The position numbers and the translations under genes were made by a program. Source: Holothuria scabra (lineage: Eukaryota > Echinodermata > Holothuroidea > Aspidochirotida > Holothuriidae). Taken from it: DNA of 64,000 nt. The stretch is taken from NCBI GenBank assembly GCA_037179385.1, contig CM074193.1, positions 41,510,846-41,574,845 on the forward strand, given 5' to 3'. The notes under the pieces were generated by a model that saw only the letters and a list, made by a program, of their open reading frames with translations, ran no database searches and was not told where the DNA came from. Shown one piece after another: positions 42,458-55,553 of the stretch. Position 1 is the stretch's first letter, and each line of letters opens with the position of its first letter.

Positions 42458-45400
42458 TATATGCATGCTGATGCGCACGGTTTAAAAAGGAGCGTCTTAA
42501 TTGGGTGTAACCATTTTGTTATATTGATTGCATTCTTCATTAGGGGTGAGGGAATTTTGTTATACTCTCACGAGTTGGGAGAATCTTCGGGACTGCTCGC
42601 TGGGCCACTGGCCCACATGGTGTTCACTCGTCCAATGAAATTTATTAGCCTTAAGCCCGATTACGTCATAAGTACATAGAGAAATATGAAATTGTCATTG
42701 GAGATTGACCATTGACAGTGTAGTTGTCCATCAATATTTAAACAAAGGGCCATTCCGGAGGGGCGCTTGCTTACTTACAAGATGGTTCCATAGAAATGAC
42801 GGTTGTCAAAGTTGGCAATGGATTGGAGGACTCTGGCAACTTGAATTGGAAGATTTTTGCGTAAGTGTCATTTTCTAAAGGCTTATGATGGACTTGTCGA
42901 GGTTGCATACAATACTACTTTTCTTCAAATATAGCAATAACATTATCGTTAAATTCAAATTATTTGGAAAATTTTCACCTCTCTTGATGCACCCACCTCG
43001 AGGTTTAAGTTTCCTGACATTCAAAATGCTCGTGGAGGGGAAAGGTATTTGACGACAAAAAACATCTAATTCGTCGGGCCGGATTATATATTCTTTCCAG
43101 CTTATTGCCGCCATATATGATGAATTCCTAAAAGGTGCTACACTTCATCGGTGCATGTCACGATTAAGAAATGTATTTTTTCTACCTAGAGGTGAGGAAA
43201 TCTGACACCCGTGCGCATAAAGTGATAATAGATTCAAACTTGCTGAATTAGATTATGATCATGAGAGAATACTAGGGCTGTAAAACAACGTTTTATGTGG
43301 GTTCAACTTCTCGTGACTGTATTTTCTTCAAGATCTCTCTAGGACGGTGTTAACTGTAGGTAACGTCTCTTTTCACAATCTTGTACATGAGCCCCCATTT
43401 CTATGGGACTTCAAAAGAGCCAAAGGTGCCAATCCTGGCTCCATCGGTCATTGATCCTTAATTCATAGAAGCCCTATAGGAACGGACAGAGCATAAAACT
43501 TTGAGGAAGATTTGTTTAATTAATACATTATTAGGTTCATTTCGGTTCTATAAAATAATTTTGTCAGATGTATGAAGATGGGTCAGCTTCAGCCAAACTT
43601 GAAATTTTACAATTCAAGGATAAGTCGAAAAAAAAATGAAGATAGTGAAAAAATTGTTATTAAACCACGAAACTTATTTTTTCTTCTGATACATCCCAAA
43701 ACTCGAAAAAATAATTGTCATCATTTTTATTTATTCACAAAGGGAAAATACGTCGATGTGAGACTGCTTTTATTAAGAGGTGATATTAAATGTAAGTGCT
43801 TTATTGTTACATTGTCAGAGTTTTTTTATTAGACTGTTAATATTTACTTTTCTTTCTTGACTTAACCAAACGCAATAAAGTATTCTTAACATTATATGAG
43901 CCTCACATCATCGTGAGGCCTCTTTTGTCTGCTTATGAAGAACTTGGACTTTGAAACGAGTGGTCGTGGCGAGGTCTTGGCGGTAACTAAAACCATGTAA
44001 GCTCTCAAGGATGAACACTGAGGTCTAAATCAGTTAATTCGGTTTGAAGGATTTCTTATGTTTGTGTCTCAATGAAATGTGAAAGATTAAGAAAAAAATG
44101 ATGCCGTGTACTTATTTGTTACCCAGGTCTTCTTTAAACATTTCACCCTACCTACTGCCCACTGCTTGAAAAATATGTTGATCAGAGGTTAAAATTTATT
44201 GAGTTTTCCTTTTTCACTTATCTCTCATAATGCAGTTCAAATTTTAAGTAATGTAAAAAGTAACCAAGAGCTAGAGTCTATATTTAAGGTAATATATAAA
44301 GTCGCTTCGAAATTACTTAGGAAAATTCTTCACTATGGAAAATAGTCGCTTAAGTAAGTAGAAATATTTTCCATGAGAAATGAAAGTAAATGAAAATATT
44401 GTCACATGGTATGTTGGGTTTTACCACTCAACTGATAACAGAATGCAAATTGCGTTAATCACCTTTGCAACTGCGAATTTGACACCATATTTACGCCGAT
44501 GTGTAGTTCCAATTCGGTTCTTAACCTAGTTTTGGAGTTTAAAATACTTCCAAAAGTACGTTTCAGCACGGAACTACGTACTTCACTTTAAAAGAAAGCT
44601 ATATACCCCCTACAGTGTGCCATAATTACGTCAATTTGTTAAACGGAAGTCGCCTGTAAATGTTCCTGAAAAGGCAACCCCTTTTTACTGTTGTAACAGT
44701 TGTATTCTTTGATAACGATTGATGCAAGGAATTGCACTTTGTGTCTTTTTACTAGCAATATGCATCTTGTCAATCCAAAATGGTCCCTAACAAATAGACA
44801 AGAATCAAGCCTCGAGGATCCCAGCATTGAATCTTGAGGGGTGGGGGATGGACGAAATGTGATATATGACAAAAGATAGCCTCTAAAGAGATCGTCATGC
44901 CAACACACTTTTTAGGGAAAAACTGGGGTTGCCAGTTAAAGTACCCACCCCTGGTTCATTACTGCAATTAATTCATTCAACGAGCAGCAGTTTTGATTAC
45001 CATTTTGGTACAAAAGAAGCCTAACAACTTTGGGGTTGAAATAATATCTAACAACAAATTCTGAAATAAGTACTTGCAAAAAGGGGAATATAATTCCTAA
45101 TACTGCATTGAAGCTGCACGCCCTTTCAGTTTATTCTGAGATAAACAGCTATTAAATGTCAACCTTCGTGGACATTTTCAAAATTAGCTTAAATGGACAT
45201 ATAATAGGTACTGAGAACAGTTCTTGGCGAGATCGAGCATAGGGGTTTTTTCGAAATGAACTAATCTCCAGTACCATAAGTAGGGTGTCAAAAGGGAGGG
45301 GCTGGGATAAAAAGGTAAATGTGTTGGCAGAAGGTACTCAATGTACCGACACTTGTCAAAATGTAATCACTTCACAAGTCACCCGCATCCGTGCGTTCAT

Positions 45401-46244
45401 AACCAGTTGCGAGAACTACTTTTACTTTGAAAGTATAATTTTCCTTGACGAGAAAAGCTTAATTTAATATCTCTTTAAAGAAAGTCGTGGTATCAGTGAA
45501 GTTATATAGTCATCATGAAAAGCATGATACACAAGAATTTATGATACTGCGAGTAACCCCTTGATGTTGCAGGCGAACTAACTTTGAGCCTTTTCTTAAT
45601 TTCAGCAATAGGTCACTAGGACGTTTCAAGTTGTCTTCAAACTGTTTGTAGATGTTCAACTTCGATCATGTCGGTTATGTGTAGTGAACAAAGAGTATGC
45701 CGACGTTTTGTAAATTAAGTCTCCCCAAGGGGTAGTTAAAGGATAAGCAGCCAGAAGACCGTCGGAAACGGTTTGTCTGTAGAACGCTAAAAGATTTTTT
45801 GACCCAGTATGCGGGACAAAAAGTTTAAAGCTCTTGAAAAAAATGAAAAATACTTAGTTCGTGTAACTAAGAAATTTCTTCCTTTAGCTCCTGTATTGAC
45901 CCCAAGTCCTTGTGCAGACGGAAACCGTCCTATAGTGCATTGCCCATGTCCTGAGCTGGCATTGACCACAAATTTAAGCCATAATTTGTTGCAAGTTGGA
46001 GTTGATTTCAAAGGCGAAAGGCACAAAGGTGAACAAAACCTCTTCCACTACCCTGGACTCAGTATCGAGACACTTAACGTCAGTGGCGTAGGAAGCAAAA
46101 TGAAAGTGAGGGGGGGGGGGCGATTTTGCACCATGCACTTCACCCTACCCCCATTGACCAAAAGGTACATTTTTATGCTTAATTTTTCGTCTTTTCCATG
46201 AGCAGGAACAATTTTTTTGAAATAATACAAAAATATGATTTCTT
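42458..46244. other. no gene recognised
   Basis: AT-rich sequence without splice-flanked exons that I can support. The 130-residue frame at 45809-46201 shows no domain. Confidence 0.35.
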
Positions 46245-47520
46245 CTTAAGTGTGAATTACACTATTAGGAACGTACTTTGCAGCTCGCGGAGGGCGCCAA
46301 AAATTTTGGGTCCTTTTACACATTTGTAAATATGGTGAATGTATTGCAGGAAATAGTTTAGATTCAGGGTTTCCTGTAAGGAAATTTGAATAGTTGGGGG
46401 ACTATCGAAAAAAATGCCTTTCCTATTAGCATTTATCTAAGATAGCATATGGACTGAATAATGTTATCTAGGGAGTGCGGATTGAGGCTTCTTAGCGGCA
46501 TAAAAAAAAGTTCCGGAACATTGCCTTTTTTAAGACAAAATGTTTAAAAATTGAAAGCCTATTTTGAAGGAAATTTAGTAAGAAAACGGCACTATATCGG
46601 CTAGGAATACTTTACCACTGACTGCTTTCTGAGCGACCACTTACTTCATTAAGGGTTGCAAATAAAGGGCGCGCGAAGGGCGCCGAAAATTTTGAATTTT
46701 TAAAACTAATAATACAAATATAGAGCTTTTATTTGGAAGAATTCGAAATTTAAGGATGGAAAAGTTTGGACAACCGCACTTTATTTGACTGGTGTCTCAA
46801 ATGGCAAAGTTTCAAATTTTTTACTTTTTCGAGCCAGGGGAAAATCGCCCACAGGGCCTGCCTCCAGTAGCTACGTCGCTGCTCTGCAACATTAAACATT
46901 CATAACATTCTGACCATTTCAGTAACTAAAGAGTCCATTTACACGGACTACTTAAATTACAGGGTTGAAAGGTATCTGATGATAGCTAATAATGAGAACA
47001 TTTGGGTACGGTTGGCCAGTGGTTCCCTGCCTGGAATATGAAGTCTAGCTCGAAAGACTATTTTCAGTTGGCGCCGAGCGTAGAGAAAATTTTGAAAAAT
47101 CGCAACCCATCAGACAGCCGGAAATGACATGTCTCGGGCTTGTAAGTAGTAGCTAAGTTTTCCGAATATTCTTTCAAGTGTGATCACCACTGTATCAGGG
47201 ACGTACTGCGACGCGCAACGCGCGCATAAATTTTTGCCCCTTTTAAACAGATATACGTAGATATGGAGCTTGCATTGCAGAAAGCTCTAGATTCTGAGTT
47301 TTTCTGTAAGGAAATTTTAAGAGTTGGGGAATTACTGAAGAATCTGCACTTCCTTCATATATTGGTGGCAAATCTGAAAATGATTGCTTCTCCTAAAGTC
47401 GTCCCGACGCTCTGGCAAAGAGCCTTCGGCGAAACCAAACTATGAACTGTTTCTTGAAGAAGCTAAATTGCTCAACGACTAAATCGTTGTTGCTTCATAA
47501 TGTTATCTAAGGACTACGCA
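46245..47520 (+). repeat. diverged repeat pair
   Basis: About 46245-46500 and 47165-47520 share, in order, 'aagtgtgat', 'gacgtact', 'gcattgcag(g/a)aa', 'ctgtaaggaaattt', 'gttggg(g/a)a' and 'taatgttatcta(a/g)gga'. A copy of the 37087 repeat lies between them (47050-47140). Confidence 0.5.
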
Positions 47521-49346
47521 CTGACACTGTTCGATGGCATTTCAATAGTTTCCCACATTTCGTTGTCCTTTTAGACAAAATATTTTAAAATCAAGAACTT
47601 CCTTGAAGGAAATTTGGAATTATGTGAAAGACAGATTACAAAAATACAATACGGCTGCCGGTATCTCTTGATGATGTGGTGTCACATATGGTAAATATCC
47701 TATTTTGTCATTTCCAGGGCTTGGAAAAGTTTACCAAACTGATTTATGAGCGAGAACTAATGCATTTCATATTTCATTTTTAGAGGGAAAATTTCCGGCG
47801 CGCCAAGCCCGCTGGAAATTTTCCCTCTTTGAGATTTGGAAAAATGAAAAAAGGGGTTTTCTGATCCGGAAAGTGTGTGTGTGGGGGGGGGGGGGCGGAA
47901 GCATGCTTCCACCTCCTAATTTTTCACTTGGGGGATGTCTCCCCCAGCCCCCCCCCCCCTCCCGCTTCCAACGCCTATGCTTAAGGTTTCATATAAAATA
48001 TGATGCTGCATTTGCGTGATGAATTCTCCACATAGCATGGAGAGGACAGAACTTCCTATCAATTTTGAATCGTGTTTATTTAGATTCACACTCTTACGAA
48101 CGAACAATAACCTCATTGTGGTACTATACCTTTATACAACCAATAGACTGAAACTGCTGTTAACCTCTATCAGTGAAAACGTACGCGCGCGGAGATCGCG
48201 AAATTTTTGTAGTTCCTTTTTGTAAATTTCCGTAGGCAACCATTAAATATGTGTTGTCCATATCGGAGTAGCCTTTACAGTTCACCCTGGACGGATTCAC
48301 GGACAAAATCAGCCAATTTGCCAACAAAACATCCCAAACGCTCATTTGGGGTGACCGTCCTTCCCTCTAGCTTTTCGCTAGTCGGTGCTGATCGCCCTCA
48401 TGAGGAAGGGTCTAAGGGAGGGGTTTCCCTCCCCTATGGAAAATTATGGCTTTCGCAGCTGGGTGGAATAGGTGTAAAATGATGCTACATTTGATGCAAG
48501 ATTGAATTCACTGCCCCTATATTTTATCTTTTCTTCTTTTGAGACTGTCTTTCACATTTTTTACGTGTCACTTTTTCCTTCATGAAGTGCGACCGTCTCA
48601 TCGTCCGCTGGCTAATGGCTACACCGGTGAAGAAAATTTATGAATACGTTTGAGTACAATCGCTGGCACAATTTATTGAGCAAAAGATGTACGTTTCCGG
48701 AGGCACATTACATAACTGGCCACCATACGAGCCCGAGAGTTACTAAGCGACTACTGTACCTTGAAAGGTTGTCACAGAGATTTGTTCGCATCGCATCTGC
48801 CTTTAATTAGTTTTCTATAGCGCCTCAAATCTCTCTTATTCTGGTAGTAATAAAGTTTGAAAACTGAATCTTATTCTTATCTTCGACTATTTCCATATGA
48901 CTCTTTTCTAAGGAATATATTAAGCTCTAAGTTATTATCAAACCATAATTTCATAGCATCGGGGAACAATATGTTTTTTAAACCCACATCTTTTATCAAT
49001 ATTTGAATTCATATGACAAGTACATAACAGTGCACTACTGTTATAACTGTCATATTGTCCGGTTTCCTGCCTGCTATTTTACAGCTTCTGAAAATTAAAT
49101 TCACAGTTGTTTTCAACAAAAGCCGACCGTTATTAAAATACCTTGTTGACAAACAAGTGACAACGGCTATCTGTAAAGACTAAGTTAAAGTTCAAAAGTT
49201 CTGTCCGCTTTATTTACAAGCTGAATAAAGTCTATTAAATAAGGGTGACAAAATCAAAAAGTTTATTTCTTGATCGTGCATTAACAGATAGCTTACATAG
49301 ACGAGATTCGTTATCCCTTCACATCGATGTACGCTCCTCCCTTCAG
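47521..49346. other. no gene recognised
   Basis: Includes G and C runs near 47883-47895 and 47946-47959. I see no supported exon. Confidence 0.35.
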
Positions 49347-49416
49347 GTGTATCATGGTTACTTGTATATTATAATTCTCGTCATTGCCTCTCAATCGTGC
49401 GTTTCGTTGGCCTACG
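49347..49416 (+). CDS. candidate short exon with signal-peptide core
   Basis: The acceptor 'gctcctcccttcag' ends at 49346 and a GTAAGT donor starts at 49417. The 70-nt exon encodes VYHGYLYIIILVIASQSCVS, then LAY(G), a hydrophobic core followed by small residues as in a secretion signal. No in-frame ATG lies in the open frame upstream, so the start would be on another exon. It might belong to the CUB-domain gene at 62332, but the phases (1 out, 0 in) require another exon between them, and none was found. Confidence 0.35.
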
Positions 49417-49732
49417 GTAAGTTTGTCCATTTCAGTGCTTTTTGAATATAGTGTAAATGTTGGAAAACTTTACAGGTCCGTTTCATACATCAATTTGTAG
49501 TTTATGTCCCTAAATTCGAAATGCTCACCAGCGCACAATGTGCTTTTGCACGTGTTATAAGACAAACAAGATAAACGTATTCCAGGAATGATATCTAACT
49601 TTTGCACCTTGTATAGTTTTACTTGTCAGTTCACTTGTTCCAACCCAACAGTGCGGCATGATAAGTGATCTGTTTGTGCTGCCAAAAATTGTTTGCGATT
49701 ATTATTCAAAGACTGAGCACTGGCAGAGTCAA

Positions 49733-49873
49733 CTGACTACATGGTCAAATGATTAGAGCATCCAACTTTCAGCCTGGAGGTCTGGAGTTCGAATTTTGGA
49801 CCTGTCTTTGTGCGTGGTGAACTGCATAAGCGATGGATTTTAAGAAAACAAGCCAGTGAGCCACACACGTTGA
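49733..49873 (+). mobile_element. tRNA-derived SINE
   Basis: The head 'tggtcaaatgattagagcat' is followed by the B-box-like 'tctggagttcgaattttgg', 'gaactgcataagcgatgga' and 'aagccagtgagccaca'. The tail is missing. Confidence 0.65.
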
Positions 49874-50651
49874 ATATGTTCATTCTTTTACGAGTATCCG
49901 TTGAAAATTGTGCAACCTCCACGCCCCTATAATAACCCTACCCAAAGGAAGGATTTTGTTAACAACTTGCATACACTCCATTTGCAATGGAGTGTTTAGT
50001 TTAATTAAAGGGGAAGGCAACCCTAGCTTTTTCTGCCTACAGACTACCATTTTAATGTATGCTCTTTCCAAAAGAAGCACAAAGAAGTTTTTGAAGTATT
50101 CATTTCAACCTTAAAAATTGATTTTTAGGAAGCTACTGGTCCGCGCCATTGTTTTTTGAAATTCACCAGTTCCCGGATGTACAATGACGAAAGCGAGCCA
50201 CATATCATATTTCAACAGAAAAGTTACCAACCCGCATGAACTATCTATAATTGCACATATACTGCATAACACATCTTCTGAATCCCCTTAAAAAGGGAGA
50301 TAAAATTCCTAATATCTGAATAAAATTATTTTCATCATACAATAATAAAGTAAAATGAAAAACAGGTTTTTAACAAGAGCATGAAAAAATAGTTTGCGTA
50401 ATTGGCAACACCATCGCACCGCTGTCTGTCACCATGCATTTTGCCTGTACCCGTACACTTCGGGTAACCCTGATGAAAGGAAATAACTGTATGTAGAGAA
50501 CTGCAAACACGTTCTCATGGCAGAGTGACCTTGACTAATATACAGTAAACTGTTGTGCAGTGTTCAGTGTGAAAACACTGTGCAAAACACTGGGCACGGA
50601 GTTTAACGTTACGAGCAGGATGTACTCGAACTCTTTGTCGTACACCCTCCC
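49874..50651. other. no gene recognised
   Basis: Unique-looking sequence up to the left end of the large foldback element. Confidence 0.4.
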
Positions 50652-53600
50652 GGGGTGTCTACAAAGCGAAGACCGAAGACCGAAGACCGAAGACCGAAGA
50701 CCGAAGACCGAAGACCGAAGACCGAAGACCGAAGACCGAAGACGGAAGACCGAAGACGGAAGACCGAAGACCGAAGACCGAAGACCGAAGACCTGAAAAC
50801 AAAGTTATGACAACGGCAGATTTAGAAGCCTTGGCGTCTAGATTGGGGTGAAACTTACATATGAATAATGTCACAAAGGTAGAAGTGATGACAACAACAC
50901 AATGGATTTTAGGTGGCCAAAATGTGTTTTATTTCTCTAAATGGCAAGGCAGATGACTTACAAAGATAAACATTAGATGGAGAATAATTTACTCTCAGAC
51001 TGTACAGAAAATAAGAGCTCTCAATGCTTTGCATCATCTCCTATCAAAATACGGTGCCACAGAGCCGCCGACACAATTTGTTGCTGTAGTCTTCGTTTTG
51101 TGAATTTTAACCTCATTAATTGCTGTTTTCTTTTATATTTTCATTCGATATTGCAGAAGCTCGTGTCGACATCAATTCGAATACCTTAGTCAGCATAGCT
51201 TAAACCAATATTAATCACAAGGAAATTTTTTATCTGTGTCTCTTAATTAGGAAAGGGCTGAAAATCCAAGTCTTCCTTTTGTATATCAGCAATTATGTTT
51301 TCACCTTTGAAACATTTCGTACCACGTGTGTCATTCTATTAGTTCAACACATCCAATATCTGTTAATTTGGTTTAAAATTAATTGGAAGGTCTCTAAAAT
51401 AAAATAATGTTTGATATTTCAAAGTCGGCCGTATGCGGTTTCCGTCGCGCGGGGCGGGGGTAACGGAAGGGGTTCGGCAAGGCAGGGAAAGTCCCCAACA
51501 CCGCAAGGAAATAGGAAAACAGAAGAAATTAACCCGGAGAAAACAGAAAATAAGAGATCTAAATGCTTTGCATCATCGCCTATCGAAATGCGGTGCCACA
51601 GCGCCGCCGACACAAGTTGTTGCTGTAGTCTTCGTTTTGTGAATTTTAATCTCTATAATTGCTGTTTTCTTTTATGTTTTCCTTCAATACTGCAGAGTAT
51701 CATGTTGAAATCAATTCGAATACCTTAGTATGCATAACTAAAAGCAATATTCATCACACGAAAAAAAAATAACTTTGTTTCTTCATTAGGAAAGGGCTGA
51801 AAATCCAAGTCTTCGTTTTGTATATCAGCAATAATGTTTTCACCTTTGAAACATTTCGTACCATGTGTGTCATTCTATTAGTTCTAACACATCCAATATG
51901 TGTTAATTTGGTTTGAAATTAATGAGAAGGTCCCTAAAATGAATGTTTGATATTTCAAAGTCGGCTGTATGCGGTTATTGTTGAGCGCGGGGTGGGGCTG
52001 GGGTGTGAGGGTACAGGGTTCGGCAAGGTAGAAAAAATCCCCAATGTCTCAAGGAAAAAAGACAACAGGAGAAATTAACCCGGAGAAAACAGAAAAAGAA
52101 AGAGTTCTCAATGCTTTGCATCATCGCCTTTCAAAATACGGTGCCACAGCGCCGCCGACACAAGTTGTTGCTGTAGTCTTCGTTTTGTGAATTTTAATCT
52201 CTATAATTGCTGTTTTCTTTTATGTTTTCCTTCAATACTGCAGAGTATCATGTTGAAATCAATTCGAATACCTTAGTATGCATAACTAAAACCAATATTA
52301 ATCACACGAAAAAAATTATCTTTGTTTCTTTATTAGGAAAGGGCTGAAAATCCAAGTCTTCGTTTTGTATATCAGCAATAATGTTTTCACCTTTGAAACA
52401 TTTCGTACCATGTGTGTCATTCTATTAGTTCCAACACATCCAATATGTGTTAATTTGATTTGAAATTAATGAGAAGGTCTCTAAAATGAATGTTTGATAT
52501 TTCAAAGGGTGCCGTATGCGGTAATTGTTGAGTGGGAGGGTGTGGGAGCGTACGGGGTTCTGCAAGGTAGGAAAAGTTTCAAATATAGCAGGAAAATGTG
52601 AAAACAGAAGAAAAAGAACCCGGAGAAAATAGAAAATAAGAGATCTCAATGCTTTGCATCATCGCCTATCAAAATACGGTGTCACAGCACCACCGACACA
52701 AGTTGTTGCTGTAGTCTTCGTTTTGTAAATCTTAATCTCATAAATTATTGTTTTCTTTTATATTTTCATTCGATATTGCAGAGTCTCATGTTGATATCAA
52801 TTCGAATACCTTAGTCAGCATAGCTTAAACCAATATTAATCACAAGAAAAATTTAATCTGTGTTTCTTAATTAGGAAAGAGCTGAAAATCCAAGTCTTCG
52901 TTTTGTATATCAGCAATTATGTTTTCACCTTTTGAAAGATTTCGTACCATGAGTATAATTCAATTAGTTCTAACACATAAAATATCTGTTAATTTGGTTC
53001 GAAATTAATGGGTATGTCTCTAAAATGAATGTGTGATAATTCAATGGGTGCCGTATGTGGTTACTGTCGCGTGGGGGAAGTGGGTTCGGGAAGGGGTTTG
53101 GGAAGGTAGGGGAAGTCCCCAACACCGCAAGGAAATAGGAAAACAGAAGAAATTAACCCGGAGAAAACAGAAAATAAGAGATCTAAATGCTTTGCATCAT
53201 CGCCTATCGAAATGCGGTGCCACAGCGCCGCCGACACAAGTTGTTGCTGTAGTCTTCGTTTTGTGAATTTTAATCTCTATAATTGCTGTGTTCTTTAATG
53301 TTTTCCTTCAATACTGCAGAGTATCATGTCGAAATCAATTCGAATACCTTAGTATGCATAAATAAAACCAATATTAATCACGCGAAAAAAATTATCTTTG
53401 TTTCTTAATTAGGAAAGGGCTGAAAATCCAAGTCTTCGTTTTGTATATCAGCAATCATGTTCTCACCTTGGAAACATTTCTTACCATGTGTGTCATTCTA
53501 TTAGTTCTAACACATTCAGTATCTGTTAATTTGGTTTGAAAATAATGGGGAGGTCTCTAAAATGAATGTTTGATATTTCAAAGGGTGCCGTATGCGGTTA

Positions 53601-53818
53601 TTGTTGAGCGGGGGTGGGACTGGGGTGGGAGGGTACGGGGTTCGGCAAGGTAGGAAAAGTCCCCAGTGTCTCAGGGAAATAGGACAACAGGAGATATTAA
53701 CCCGGAGAAAACAGAAAATAAGAGATCTCAATGCTTTGCATCATCGTCTATCAAAATACGGTGCCACACCGCCACCGACACAAAGTTGTTGCTGTAGTCT
53801 CCGTTTTGTGAATTTTTG
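50652..53818 (+). repeat. left arm of the foldback
   Basis: Tandem units are marked by 'atgctttgcatcatcgcct' at about 51023, 51561, 52109, 52649, 53187 and 53731. That is a period of about 538-548 bp. The unit at 52109 has no partner in the right arm. Most 60- to 105-residue frames here (for example 51411-51728) are repeat translations. The inner end is near 'gtgaatttttgcc'. Confidence 0.85.
50668..50793 (+). repeat. 8-bp tandem array, left
   Basis: About 16 units of GAAGACCG with occasional GAAGACGG. It sits 16 bp inside the terminus. Confidence 0.95.
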
Positions 53819-53982
53819 CCGGTGTTCCAGTAGAATAATCAGCCTATTTGAGGCATGTAGGAAGCCTTCTTTTCGAAGGACGAGAAGTCGATACCCAATT
53901 CTATTGACTTTCCTTTTATACTTGAATTGATCCTTCATAAAATAGTTACAGACTTTAACGCCGCTACGCAGACTAACGGTAG

Positions 53983-54199
53983 TACTTGCTCCAAAACCAC
54001 ACCATCGAAAATCCTCGCTTGTTTAACACGCTCGTCAACCGCTACAAGTCCGTCGGCACGTCTCGGCTTAATCTGCGCATGTGCAAATGCCGAATCTGCG
54101 GTAGAAACATCCTACAGCCCATCTGTTGCCTGCGTGAAAGGTACGTTCCTCACACAATGGTTAAAGTTGTGTTGGCGTCGGAACATTTTTCTCTGAGAA
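53983..54199 (+). CDS. Cys-rich reading frame in the foldback core
   Basis: The frame reads LLQNHTIENPRLFNTLVNRY, then LNLRMCKCRICGRNILQPIC, then CLRERYVPHTMVKVVLASEH, and stops just after a possible GTGAGC donor at 54200. Codons are GC-rich and look selected. The CxCRxCG...CC...RYxPH pattern suggests a zinc-binding unit and faintly recalls the Cys-rich N-terminal region of RAG1-type proteins. That likeness comes from eye inspection only. Other frames on both strands are also open, so coding is not proven. No ATG is seen at the start. Confidence 0.35.
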
Positions 54200-54659
54200 T
54201 GTGAGCATGGTAGGCCGTTCGCTCATTTTTGTACAGCACTTAATATTTACTCGATTGAGGCTTGGAATCGAGTGGTGTAATACTGGGCCTTTTCGTATCG
54301 TTTCAGACCATTTTCAGTGGCTTCGATCAGTACTTGATGCAAGTATAAACCGTCTAGTTAATTATTTATTGTTGCACAAATTGAACATGCAGAGGGTAAC
54401 ATTACCTTTTACAAAATGACATGCCACATTGTTTCCCCCGAAGTACCACCTTTAATACCTTGTATTTATTTTTATGGCAGCTCATTGGTCAACTTCCAAC
54501 GTACAAATTACTGCTTAAAGATGAAATAGTTAGCGGTCTAGTTCAGTTTTCAAATATTGGTGACCCAACACTTTTCTTCAAATTGCACACAAAACCGTTA
54601 CAATTCATAAAAACACAAAATTCAGCGTTGTAACTTTTATAATATATTATAAGACTAAC

Positions 54660-54990
54660 CTGTATAATGCCTGTTATTCACGAGATTGTTCGACGGTTTC
54701 AGGTCGCGATGTGCAATGTACTTTGAATGAAGATACTTCGTGGCCGATAGAATATCTTTAGAGATCTTAGTAAGAAAAGTAGCAAGTTCCTTGACAAGGT
54801 TCAATTTTTCTAGATGGCTGAGGAATTCTCGAACGATGCTAACTCGTTCGTCTTTTTCACTGAACGGTGGGAAAGAGAAATATTCGTACTCCATCAGAAT
54901 GGAAAATGGCGACTCACAAAACGCAATTACCTTAGCCACATTTTCATGAGCTGCGGCCATCAGAATGTCAAGCCTCATAGTCCTCAAAGG
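54660..54990 (-). pseudogene. protein kinase fragment carried in the foldback core
   Basis: On the minus strand the frame reads LRTMRLDILMAAAHENVAKV, then IAFCESPFSILMEYEYFSF, and ends KYLHSKYIAHRDLKPSNNLV. HRDLKPSN is the Ser/Thr kinase catalytic loop with its Asp and Asn. The part before it matches helix C to strand 5 and helix E. A GTTAGT donor follows the frame at 54659-54654. The glycine loop and Lys lobe (upstream) and the DFG segment (downstream) were not found. It is therefore a captured fragment or one exon of an element-borne kinase gene. Confidence 0.7.
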
Positions 54991-55164
54991 ACCATTTCAA
55001 GTAAATCAATGAGGATACGATATACTCTGTATAAAAACCAAAGAGCTAAGCCAAAACCTGCAGTGCTAAGACACTGGCACTTAATATCGAAAAAATCCGA
55101 ATCTGTGTCAAATTTTCCGACACCACCGGTCATAGCCCTTGAGAGGGCACCCAAACTAAACAAT

Positions 55165-55553
55165 ACCTAGTTATTTCTAGGTTCAAATTAAATGACGGTG
55201 AATTGGAAACAAATCACGAGGAGAATGAAGATTGCTCACTCGATTCTCTCATCGAGGCGCTCTGAAAGAGCAAATATTCTATCGAATTAAGACCAGGACA
55301 AACTAAAAAGTCCAACTACTGATGAAGCTCAACATCTAAAAAACAAGAGCAGAAACATGTCTAGTTAAAGGTTTTAGAAACCTAACAGAGCAGTACTTCA
55401 AAGTATCTGCCCTCTTCAATCCCACCCACAGCACAAAGATGCTACCTGTCTAATTACAAGACAGAATAGTCGTTAAGAACGCATAAAAATTCAAAAATTG
55501 AAACAAGGGACTGCATACGTAGTATCAGATAATGCCACCGCCTACCTATTTTA
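55165..55553 (+). repeat. LTR-like direct repeat, 5' copy
   Basis: 389 bp. Begins with the palindrome ACCTAG-TTATTT-CTAGGT and ends 'gcctacctatttt'. It is about 98% identical to 56567-56953 by eye, with roughly six differences. Confidence 0.9.
55303..55377 (+). ncRNA. hammerhead ribozyme, copy 1
   Basis: Stem I: CTAAAA (55303-55308) pairs TTTTAG (55372-55377), a 5x5 internal loop, then AACTA (55314-55318) pairs TAGTT (55362-55366). Core CTGATGA is at 55319-55325. Stem II is GCTC (55327-55330) with GAGC (55347-55350) around a 16-nt loop. GAAA is at 55352-55355, and the cleavage triplet GTC at 55359-55361. Stem III is the self-complementary ACATGT, too short to close alone but able to pair between two copies, as in dimeric hammerheads. 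All core bases are present. The 10.1/11.1 position is an A-A mismatch rather than G-C, which could lower activity. Confidence 0.8.
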
